A DNA stretch of 64,000 bases from Protopterus annectens (lineage: Eukaryota > Chordata > Ceratodontiformes > Protopteridae). The position numbers were made by a program, and so were the translations under genes. Below, one piece after another: positions 9,974 through 18,618 of the stretch (position 1 is its first letter; every line of letters starts with the position of its first letter). Location of the stretch: positions 1,747,701,626 to 1,747,765,625 of the forward strand of contig NC_056725.1 in the NCBI RefSeq assembly GCF_019279795.1, written 5' to 3'. Under the pieces are notes generated by a model. The model had not been told where the DNA came from. It made no database searches and worked only from the letters and a program-made list of their open reading frames with translations.

Positions 9974-10469
9974 CCAAGCCACCAAATCTTGGAATATAAT
10001 TTATTAAATAGGCACATAAAAAATGTATTTCAGAAGGAATGGGATAGGTTCAGGGCTATAAGTGACCTGAATTTTTGTCCTTGAACAGATAAAATGGGAA
10101 ATTAGAGGGGTGGCAGGTGAATTTGGAAGCAAACAAAACACCTGGATTAAATGAATACATATCAATTTTGCCTTTACTCAAGATGAAATCTGCTATGATA
10201 TAACACAGTAATATAAAATAGAAAGTGTATTTTTAGGAATTGACAGCAGATGGCACTAAAATTATAAGTGTAAATAATCTTTTAGTTTAACATGAATGAA
10301 TAATTAATGAATTAATTTAATATTTATTTCTTATTTATATTGTTAAATTTGATTTAAAGGATTATTAAGAAATGTTTTTTGTGTATTAAATATGAGGGCA
10401 ACATGATGAATTATTAATTAGATTAGAGGCTTGATTTGATGAATTACAAAGTATCTTGTGAATTGATTG
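9974..10469. mobile_element. Unclassified 496-bp insertion with 14-bp target duplication
   Basis: The pseudo-LTR partner is continuous here, so this is an insertion. It is bounded by the 14-bp direct repeat AATTATTCAATTAA (9960-9973 and 10470-10483). It is AT-rich, has no convincing ORF, no obvious terminal inverted repeat and no clear poly(A). A short retroposed element or truncated LINE is likely. The family is not recognised. Confidence 0.8.
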
Positions 10470-10706
10470 AATTATTCAATTAAGCTTACTCTAGGAGTGA
10501 GCTTTTTAAAGAGATAGTTCATTAAGCTTGTATTCAAAGTACCTTTAGATAAAGTTAAAAAAGTACATTTAAATATGTTTAAAAAAACCAAGCTGCAGCT
10601 TAGTAACTATGCTGACATTAAAACCTTCATATTAGCTTAAAACACACTAGTGCAAAGTCTACCTAGTTGATAAGCTTACAAATGTAAGAAATATAATATA
10701 TAAATA

Positions 10707-10747
<41 letters not shown>

Positions 10748-11119
10748 AATACAATATATCGATAAATATAGTCCCTATTTAGGAACAATAACAGATAGCT
10801 TTGTAGTTATTAAATAAATACATATAACCTTCAGGCTGGCCAAAAAACAGCCTATCATTAATAAAAAAATTTTTAACTAGTTAAAACTCCATATCTTAAT
10901 CTGGCAAGAGACATAAAAAAATATATAGAAATGAACAAATATTCAGACTTGGTAAAAAGCGCAACTTCATCAGATAAAAATATATCTTAAACAAGGAAGG
11001 TACTAAGGTATACAGAAATAAATAAATACAATAATGCTCATATGCATAAACATAATGAATACTAAAATATTGTGACTAATAAAATATAATGAAAACATGG
11101 AAGCTCATGTATATACCTG

Positions 11120-11594
11120 GGAAAGTTTCTGAGGTGCCCAGTTGCAGTGACTGACTGAGTATGGATGTAAAGGTTTGGGTGTTAACATTTTTCTTATTAC
11201 GGATATAACGATAAGTGATGCATTTATTTACATTGCCTAAGAAAGTAGGTTGGGATGTGGTCACTGAAACGGTTAGGAAGGCAACCAGAATATTGAGAGG
11301 GATGGGTTATTAGAGTCCAGTCTAGGATGGACTGCCTATTTGAGGTTTTATCTATTCTGGTGGAAGTTTGTATGATTTGGGTAAAGCCATGTAAGGTTAT
11401 GTGGTTAGTGGGATTCTTTGAATTATAAGTGAACCAATCTGTATTAAAATCACCCATGCCGATTGTTTCCTGGGGTAGTGTTTCAGAGGTCCAGTGGAGG
11501 ATATGTTTTATAGTGGTCAGGTTATTACCAGGTGGAATATATGTTCTTACTATGACTAAATATTTTTTGGAATTAAAGTTTAGTCCGGAGTAGA
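11120..11594 (-). repeat. 475-bp direct repeat, right copy
   Basis: Partner of 4866-5340. Its left end touches the end of the Penelope-like element. To the right the same LINE continues without a break, so this copy is in its native context on that side. Confidence 0.9.
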
Positions 11595-12073
11595 GTATTT
11601 CGGTATCATTAAAATCTGGGGTAGTTAACTGTTGTGGTTCCAATATGACTGTAATTGGAATAAATAAGATCATTGATTAACACTGATTACTGGACTTGAT
11701 TCCATGACTTGTTTGTTAGTTGTAGGATTACTGTTTGAATTTATGAAGTTTTGTATCGTATTGCAGTTTAATGTTTTGTATATCGGTGTTGGAGTTTTTC
11801 CTCTTTGGGTTGCTTCTAAGATAAGCCATGTGGCCACCTCAAGATTTGAAGTTATCAAAATAGAGCAGTTAAGTAGACACTTAGGGAGGTGAATTTTGAG
11901 GGGGGGAGAAAGCATCCATGATAAGCTGTTAAATTACTGTAAAGATCAAGAATGTTAAGGCCTGTAGCCCTTGGGGAACAGCTCATCACAACCTGCACTG
12001 AATTTAGTGTATTCTTATTTAGGTGATCTGTCATTGTCAAGACAGAACTTGGTATATAATTCCATTGCTGCAT
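11120..12073 (-). pseudogene. LINE endonuclease fragment (L2/Jockey-type APE domain)
   Basis: The minus strand encodes the C-terminal part of an apurinic-type endonuclease: GMGDFNTDWFTYNSKN near 11460-11410, the conserved TSTRIDKTSNRQSILDW stretch, and the FSDHIPTY box near 11250, then a linker toward the RT. A second open piece in an adjacent frame (11670-11915) and a third (11855-12073) probably belong to the upstream part of the same protein, so there are frameshifts. No RT follows because the sequence is cut at 11120. The exact LINE clade is uncertain, with L2-like the best guess. Confidence 0.75.
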
Positions 12074-12529
12074 CCTTAACTATCTCATCTGGTTTGCTTA
12101 CCACAGGTAGGATTCCTTGACTTTGAATGCACTGTAAGCCACAGCTCTCAGAAAGCAAGGAAGATGCCTACACACAAGTCATAAAAAGCAGCCTAGCAGG
12201 GCTGCCGATCAGGTATGTTATTGCACACAAAACTGGCAGCTAGTGTGCAGTTCCATACAAATTAATAAATTAGCATGAATAAAAGTGATAAAAGTCAGAT
12301 ACTGGTACTCTGTATACTGTAACTACTCTTGGTAACTGCATGAAGGAGCACCGAGTTGTACTAACTGGATGGCGAGATGAAATCAGCACAAAAAAAGGAG
12401 GTTTTGTTTTGAACTGAAATCATCCATTAGCCTTTGTGGGTACCTTCATGTGGTGGTCCCATTGTTCAGTAAATCCCACCAAGGTGAAACGGATGTATGT
12501 AGACTGCCATATATATCATGAAAAAAAGA
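12074..12529. other. Intron segment without recognised feature
   Basis: AT-rich sequence between the LINE endonuclease fragment and the R4-like LINE. I see no ORF, repeat pairing or RNA gene I can name. Confidence 0.5.
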
Positions 12530-13810
12530 AAAAAAGTGGGAAGAACTAGGTGCACTTATCCCAATATAAAAAAAGTGCCAAACTCTGGCAAAGGCACTAG
12601 GCCAGAGCTGGTAGAAAGACTATTGCAAAGTCTTTCAAGAGTGAAAAAGCTCTTGCTACTGTGTTAGCCCTCATCCCCTCATCTTTTAGAGGTTCTAAGA
12701 GGCCCCACTATGGCAGTAAAAATAATAGTTCACAAAAAGTAAAAAAAAAATGGTTAGCAAGGCAGAATGCTTGGAAAAGTAGATATGGACATTTGAGAAG
12801 AAAAAAAGAATCGTTTTTCTTAAGCAATGAACCCAGAGTTCCCCAAAAGAGGTTATACTGCAAAAGAGCAAGGGAAAGAAAAATACAGAAGAGAAGAAAA
12901 AAATCTTTGAAGTAGAAAAAATGGCAAACATTCCAGATGCTAATTTAAGGCCCTTACTTGGCCAAATAAAAACAAAACATTGTATGGCTAAGAAAATGTT
13001 GAATGAGTTGGAAAGGAAGCAAAAAAATGAAGTATTAGGAATAGAGAAAAAAATCCACAGGTATTTGCAATATTAAAGAGAAGAGAATAGAGCTGAGAGA
13101 AGAAGCAAGGCCTAATATGGCACAGTTCATTTGCAGAAAAGAAATCAATATCAAATAATTATAAAACAAAGTAAAAAAATATTCAAAAATACAAATGGGG
13201 AAAGACACGCATACATGGTAAATGTTACAGATGCTGTACCTAACTTTTGGTTAAGGGTATTAACATCTTTGCATTGTGATTTAGCCTTGAGGAAAAACTA
13301 CTTATCTGTGCACCCTGAAATGACAGTGGACTGAGTAACAATGGGGAAAACCATACTCAAATATGAACCTGCAAATCACCCTAAGAACTACTGACCAATA
13401 ACTTGTCTCCCAACAACATTATTTATGTATAGGAAATGATGTAGATAGCGTTTACAGTCATTTAAATAAAAATCCAGTCATGGCCACAGAAGAGGAATAG
13501 GAAATTCATGTAGAGCAAAGGATCATCTTTTGGTAAACAAAGCCATAATGGGGACCTGTAAAAAGAACAGTAATTTCAGTATGGCATAGACAAATTACAA
13601 AAAAAAAAAAAAAAACTAAATGTAATACTATTCCTCACTCCTGGATTGTAGATTTCTTACAAATGTGCAAGGTTCGTCATACATTGGTAAATTGTATTGC
13701 AGTCACAATGAAGAAATGAGAAACCACTTTGCAGCTGAACAATAGAAAATGATAAATTGTTATCCAGGGAGTGAAACTCAAGCTTGGAATATTTCAGGGT
13801 GATTTGTCAC
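12530..13810 (+). pseudogene. R4/Dong-like LINE, 5' part of ORF
   Basis: Broken frames give Lys/Arg-rich sequence, then recognisable RT pieces: NFWLRVLTSLHCDLAL near 13240-13290, a degraded ITCLP block near 13400, PHSWIVDFLQMCKV near 13637-13680, and GIFQGDLSP near 13788-13812. These match in order the RT of R2/R4-superfamily LINEs. The copy is interrupted at 13811 inside the GDSLSPLLF motif and resumes at 18619. Many stops and frameshifts show it is inactive. The start is approximate. Confidence 0.72.
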
Positions 13811-14109
13811 CAGTGGCGGCTGGTGACTTCAAATCAAAGGGGGGTTGCAGGAGACAGCTGAATGGGTGGGGTCAATGGTAATGGGTGTGACCAACTAGAA
13901 AGGGGAGGAGCTATGCTCAAAACCACAAAAACTTTAATTAAATACGCTGCCCTTGGTGCCAAACCATCATTATGGGAGTCCATTCAAGACAAAATGAAGT
14001 GTAGAAGAAAAAAAAATATTTCAATCCATTGGCTGCATGACAGTTTACTTAATATCTAGATGGAAACAAAAAGGATGTGAGGCATGAAAAAATAAATTAC
14101 TTTTTAAAT

Positions 14110-14315
14110 ACATTACTGGAATGCCATCACAGTTGGACATTGCCCGTTCGATTCTCAGAGCATCTTCTGTGTGGCAACATGCGTGAATGGGCGTTCCTTC
14201 GTTGAAGGTTGTGCGTTAGGCCCGGCAAGCCAACATGTCAAAATCTACTGCCAATCATTAGTGGACCGGAGTTCCGCTGTGGCGACCCCTAACCGGAAAA
14301 AGCCGAAAGAAACAA
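14110..14315 (+). mobile_element. SINE with conserved 3' tail
   Basis: About 200 bp ending in the block TGTGGCGACCCCTAAC, then AAAAGCCGAAAGAAAC, a tail seen in SINEs of fishes and other non-mammalian vertebrates. The upstream part includes TTCGATTCTCAG near 14148, possibly a remnant of a Pol III B box. The boundaries are approximate. Confidence 0.6.
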
Positions 14316-15167
14316 ACAAACTGGAATTCCAGTCAAAGTCAAGTATAAGAAAAACAAGCAGCACTTAACTCAAATCACTTCTCCTTGCACCCCAGTTCTA
14401 ATTATAATTTATATTCAGCTTTATTAAAGTACCAAGTAACATGCTGAAAATAGCAATCTCTGTGATACTCTCATTTGTAAAAATGTTTCTTATCCAAAAA
14501 AGACCTGCTGCCTGACAACTATCTACTTGTTTCATGGGGAAAACATGATCAAAGTAAAAAATGAAAAGCAAACAAGAAGCAAGCTCAACATATATTGCTT
14601 AAAGGATTACTGCACAGGATATGGACTACACATGATAGATTGGCATTCTGTTTAGTTTGCAGGTAAAGCCTGTAATGAGCTTAACATAATCTAATCCTGG
14701 CCTTTATTACAAATACTGTCATATGCATTTCAATACCCAAGGCTTATACATTATCTAGTTATGTAAGTATTCTCTGCATGGCAACAACAGAAAGGCTTTC
14801 AGTGTTGGCAATACTGCTTATTAAAACTTACTTGCATCTTACAATATCAGACAAGCTTACCTGATGGTCATTAAAGCACTGCTACTTAAACACAGAGCAA
14901 AAGGCACTTTCTGAATAATAAGCATATATCAACAGTATAAAAATGACAGAAACCAGAACATTCTGCAAAATCAATGACAGATGAAAAGCCACTGTAGTCT
15001 TGTGTTTACCTTGGATGGGGGGAATAGTCTGCACATTTACACTGCATAACTGCTCCTTGCCTTGCTTGGACACATCCAGAGTCGCTACATGGGGGAGTGG
15101 GGTGCAACAAGTTTGTCACAATTTGAAATGTCTATGGCTGACTGCGATGGCCCTGACACATTTGTCA

Positions 15168-15500
15168 TACCTCTCAACCTCAGAGCAAGAAATCTGGACA
15201 AAGCCATACATAGAAGTGGGACAAAGGCCCAAAAATAAGGACAGTTTTTAAATATTGCTCTTATAAACTTAGAAAGATAATAGAATAGTAGGTATTGTAT
15301 TAGTATGACTTTTCTGAAAGGTATGAAATCTGAAACTCAAATGTCTTTCATTATTTTCTAACTTCAGTCTTTAATGATTTGCCACTAATTTGCCAAAAAA
15401 AACACAATTTTATGAAAAATGGACCAAAATGTGATGCAGAAATATAAAATAGCCACACAATACAGCTGGGAACCTGTCAAAGAAGGGGCACTTTTAATAT
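15168..15500 (+). repeat. Small interspersed repeat family, copy 1
   Basis: Begins TACCTCTCAACCTCAGAGC and shares an ordered set of blocks with 15732-16024, 17100-17260 and 17395-17800: AAATCTGGACAAAGCC, GGGACAAA.GCCC, ATTGCTCTTRTA, TTTTATGA, and an end near CAGCTGGGAACC. The TACCTCT...AGAGGTA ends, clearer in copy 2, suggest a short terminal-inverted-repeat element. Confidence 0.6.
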
Positions 15501-15731
15501 TAGTACTGCTAATTTGAGCAGCTGACAAAATAAAAGAATCTACATGCATTTCTGAAATAAAAGTGATCTATAACTGATTATTACAGTTATTAATTGTAAA
15601 CCCTCCATGTTTTCTTCCAAAATTGCCATTTTGCAGAGGGATTATTAGGGGAAGAGCAATATTTTGAGCCAAATTCTGTGACAGTTGAGAAGTTTGGATA
15701 TGCCTAATTCTATAAAGCAATTTTATTTGTA

Positions 15732-16024
15732 CGTACCTCTTAACCTTTTAATGCAGGAAATCTGGACAAGGCCAAATATATTGGGGGAACATACAAACAC
15801 TACTAAAAATTGCTCTTGTATAAACTTAAGGCAGTTTATAGAATAACAGGTCTTGCTTTAGCATGCATTTTTCTGAAGGTTATGACGTAAAACTCAATGT
15901 CTGTCATTTAGTGACTTCATTCCTAAATGATTTGCCAGAAAAACACACATTTTATGAGGAACAAACCAAAAATAAGAAGCAAATATCTATTCATTCTGCA
16001 AAAATATGGACAGCTGAGAGGTAT
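15732..16024 (+). repeat. Small interspersed repeat family, copy 2
   Basis: The most complete copy. It starts GTACCTCTTAACC and ends GGACAGCTGAGAGGTATA, giving an imperfect terminal inverted repeat of about 10 bp with TA at both edges. This would fit a non-autonomous DNA transposon of about 290 bp. No ORF. Confidence 0.6.
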
Positions 16025-16954
16025 AGTTCAACCAGGGCTGTCTGAGTTTGCTGCCCTTCCCCTCTCAAAATCATGGTCGATTGGAGCCTCCCCCCTGCAA
16101 CCATTCCAGTGTCTCATTTCTTGGTTATTTTGCCCCATTTACCATAAACACTGTAATGTGCATACTACTTTACTTCTGCAATGATTTGGATTTCATTTGA
16201 AAGTTTTATTTTGCATTTTTACAGCACAGACCCCAATAGGTATTTGCTAAACAAAGCAAGGCATTGTCACAATGAAAACAGACTTAGCATTAAAACTTCT
16301 CTGCCCTTGAAACTCACATGCATTGAAATAGCATTGAAACCCACATTCAAAGAAAATACATTTTGCCGGTGGCAGATAAAGATCAACTTTGGACTGTTTT
16401 CAAATCATAGACCCCTTGAACACAAAACATACACATGCTCTTTGATACACCTTCCCAATTGTATTAAATTGTATTCCTTGTACAATAGAGTACAGTTGTT
16501 AGAGGACATTTTAAATTTATTGTTTTGAACATTAGTAAACAATGAAACAAAATGCATGCACCAAAGACAAAACTACCCAATTCAGAACATTTCCATCATA
16601 AACGTCTACTTCTACACTCCACCAGTATCAGTAAATATGCACAATCTCTGAAGTGTCAAAGTCATCTAAATAATTCCACATTAAAGAAATCTGTAACAAT
16701 GAAGAGGTTGCTGCTAGCAAACAGCTTTATATGTTATTGTTTATTCATCTACAAATAAAGTTCCTGTTGCCCTTGAGGAATAAATTGCCTATGTTGCATG
16801 CATTAAAAAAAATGATAAGCTAGTAATATCGCAATAGGGACTGTATGGCAAACTGATAACAGGTTAATAGTTACTACTATAGGTATATTTGCCAAAAAGG
16901 ACTGCAGCATTCACCCACTTTACAACACAGTACAGTATCAGCAATGCATCTATC

Positions 16955-17035
16955 TACTGTGGGAGTAGAACCCACAACCTTCTACGTCAAAAGCAAGTAC
17001 ACTACCTGTTGTGCTATTAACAATGCAAGCAAACT
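16955..17035 (-). mobile_element. tRNA-derived SINE head
   Basis: The minus strand reads as a tRNA-like head: an A-box-like AGCACAACAGGTAGTG, then GACGTAGAAGGTT and the B-box-like GGGTTCTACTCCCACA. It is a SINE fragment rather than a tRNA gene, because the cloverleaf stems do not pair fully. Confidence 0.55.
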
Positions 17036-17099
17036 CAGAATAAGCAGCACTAAAGTTTTGTTCCCCTGCAGCTCTCAGCTCTTGTAAAATCTACTCAAC

Positions 17100-17260
17100 A
17101 CACAGTTGTATCTCTGAACTTTGCAGCACAAGAAATCTTGAAAAAGCCGAAATTTATGGGGGTGGGGGTGGGACAAAAGCCCCAAAACCAGGGACACATT
17201 TTAAACATTGCTTGTACAATGTTGGAAAGTTGCTAGAATAAAATGCTGTGTTACCACCAT
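17100..17260 (+). repeat. Small interspersed repeat family, copy 3 (partial)
   Basis: Shares the AAGCCGAAATTTATGGGGG, GGGACAAAAGCCCCAAAA, GGGACACATTTTAAACATTGC and TTGCTAGAATAAA blocks with the other copies. The 3' half is missing or diverged. Confidence 0.5.
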
Positions 17261-17391
17261 ACATTTCACTGCCACGTCTTTAACCCAGAGGACCCTGTGC
17301 AAAACAGTCAGAAAAACATACCACTATGCCAAATCAGCTGTTTTGTGAAAGAGAGGAAGACAAACTTAAATGGCTACCATTTGGTGAATTC

Positions 17392-17655
17392 ACTTCTCAC
17401 CATAGCTGTCAACCTCTTGGCACAAAACACCTGAACAAAGCCAATAATGGGGGAATGCAGCCCGCAAACATATTCAGTGAATTCAGTTCTCACCATAGCT
17501 CTCAACCTCTTAGCAAAAAACATGTGGACAAAGCCAGTAATGGGGGGAATACAGCCCCCAAACATTCAATGAATTCAGTTCTCACCATAGATAGCTCTCA
17601 ACCTTAGCACAAAATACGTGGACAAAGCCAATAAGGGGGGAATACAGTCTCAAAA
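17392..17655 (+). repeat. Tandem repeat, three units of about 90 bp
   Basis: The unit runs CTCACCATAGCTCTCAACCT, then a CACAAAAYAC..GGACAAAGCCAATAA block, GGGGGAATACAG, and ATTCAGTGAATTCAG. It is repeated three times starting near 17395, 17487 and 17579. It is an internal amplification of the start of the small repeat family, and the last unit continues into the family's 3' part. Confidence 0.8.
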
Positions 17656-17800
17656 ATAGGGACAAATTTCAAATATCCATGTTATAAACTTCGACATCTG
17701 CTAGAATAAACAGTTTTGTGTTACCATGTACTTTCTGAAGAATATGAAGTCTGAAATTCAAATGCCTGTTATTTTTAAACATTTAACCAGGAAACTAGTC
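17656..17800 (+). repeat. Small interspersed repeat family, copy 4, downstream part
   Basis: Follows the tandem units directly with GGGACAAATTTCAAATAT, TCTGCTAGAATAAA, and TTTCTGAAGAATATGAAG blocks as in copies 1 and 2. The remainder of the family seems to resume after the SINE at about 17990-18060 (ATTTTATGAGGAACAGAACA), so the SINE at 17815-17965 inserted into this copy. Confidence 0.55.
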
Positions 17801-17814
17801 TGACTTGGAACAAA

Positions 17815-17965
17815 AGACAATTTTCAGCAGAGCAGGGAGAAACTCCAGACACATCTTTGTAAGATGGGAGGACATGCAGTCTCCACGCAGAAGGCACCCC
17901 AGCCAAGAATCAAACCAGAGAACCTGTAGCTGTCAGGCAGCAATGCTGCCAGTGCACCACTGCAC
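17815..17965 (-). mobile_element. tRNA-derived SINE
   Basis: The minus strand reads TAGTGCAGTGGTGCACTGGC, then a B-box-like GGTTTGATTCTTGG, GGGGTGCCTTCTGCGTGGAG, and a diverged TGCATGTCCTCCC tail. This is the order of the widespread fish SINE type with a tRNA-like head and conserved body. It interrupts a copy of the small repeat family. Confidence 0.7.
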
Positions 17966-18186
17966 TACAAACTTTGCAATCCAATGAAAAATGTAGATAC
18001 AGAAACCACAGATTTTATGAGGAACAGAACAAATATGAGGCAAAAATCTGCTAATTTTTTTAGAAATGGTGGTGGATAGGGAATTCAGGTCCTTGCCACC
18101 TGCATCCAAGGTACAGGGTTCATGCCTGAGTATCTGTACCCACCACCATTTGTTCTCTCTAGCCACCAGTATATAGCAAGTGGGGC

Positions 18187-18190
<4 letters not shown>

Positions 18191-18262
<72 letters not shown>
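18191..18262. repeat. (CA)n microsatellite
   Basis: About 72 bp of AC dinucleotides with two G substitutions near 18230-18236. Confidence 0.97.
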
Positions 18263-18278
18263 TCTGAAGCCACTTCAT

Positions 18279-18375
18279 CCAACAGAATCCATCTGCACGA
18301 CGCCTATCCAGCCAGCGAAGCTACATAATCCATCCAGCCAGCAGCGACCAACAGAATCCATCTGCACGACGCCCA
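18279..18375 (+). repeat. Direct repeat pair next to the (CA)n tract
   Basis: The block CCAACAGAATCCATCTGCAC with ACGCC after it occurs at about 18279-18304 and again at 18349-18374, a 70-bp spacing. It is probably a short tandem duplication. Confidence 0.8.
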
Positions 18376-18618
18376 CGGGAGCTGAGAGAGAGTTCTCAGC
18401 TCACTCCTCATTGGCCCTGTCTGCAAGGGAAGCAGTCCGGAGCTCCTCTGCTCTGTGCGGTCGTCAACCACACAGATTCCTGGGTATCCTACAGCACAGG
18501 TTGCCGGGTACCTCTTTCTCTGCATCCGGACTGCCTTTAAAGGCAGTCTGAGTGGATTCTTTGTTTTTCTAGGTGGGAGGGCTGCAGACCGGCAGTCCGA
18601 TAGCGCGAGCCACCCCTG

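Larger units (their letters stand above)
5341..11119 (-). mobile_element. Penelope-like element with pseudo-LTRs and two intact ORFs
   Basis: On the minus strand the order is pseudo-LTR (11119-9793), ORF1 (9704-8685), RT/GIY-YIG ORF (8667-6391) and pseudo-LTR (6166-5341). The two pseudo-LTRs are direct repeats differing at only a few bases plus the length of an (AT)n tract. One of them holds a later 496-bp insertion. RT with FVDD and a C-terminal GIY-YIG nuclease is diagnostic for endonuclease-positive Penelope-like elements. Intact ORFs and near-identical repeats indicate a young insertion. LINE sequence of 475 bp flanks it on both sides. Confidence 0.93.
9793..11119 (-). repeat. Pseudo-LTR, upstream copy (with 496-bp insertion)
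   Basis: Same sequence as 5341-6166, interrupted at 9974-10469 by unrelated DNA. It contains the second hammerhead (9844-9898). It ends at CCTG (11116-11119), immediately followed by the right copy of the 475-bp flank. In element orientation it precedes ORF1, the position expected for the promoter-bearing repeat. Confidence 0.9.
13811..18618. mobile_element. 4.8-kb hAT-like insertion in the R4-like LINE
   Basis: The left end starts CAGTGGCGGCTGG and the right end finishes GAGCCACCCCTG, whose complement matches the left end at 9 of 12 bases. The flanks are TTTGTCAC (13803-13810) and TTTGTCAT (18619-18626), an 8-bp duplication with one mismatch, as hAT elements make. Removing the segment rejoins the LINE coding frame at GDLSSLLFCL. 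No transposase ORF is visible. The interior holds SINEs, a small repeat family and microsatellites, so it is a dead or non-autonomous element enlarged by later insertions. Confidence 0.72.

Noticed and set aside
12661..12915. Lys/Arg-rich open frame that looks like a ribosomal or histone-like protein
   Set aside because: The basic composition comes from A-rich sequence, and its position and downstream blocks fit the N-terminal part of the R4-like LINE.
16955..17035. A genuine tRNA gene
   Set aside because: B-box-like and A-box-like sequences are present, but the acceptor and anticodon arms do not pair, so a SINE head is more likely.
18180..18551. Open frames rich in His-Thr or Cys-Val repeats
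   Set aside because: They are translations of the (CA)n microsatellite and carry no protein signal.
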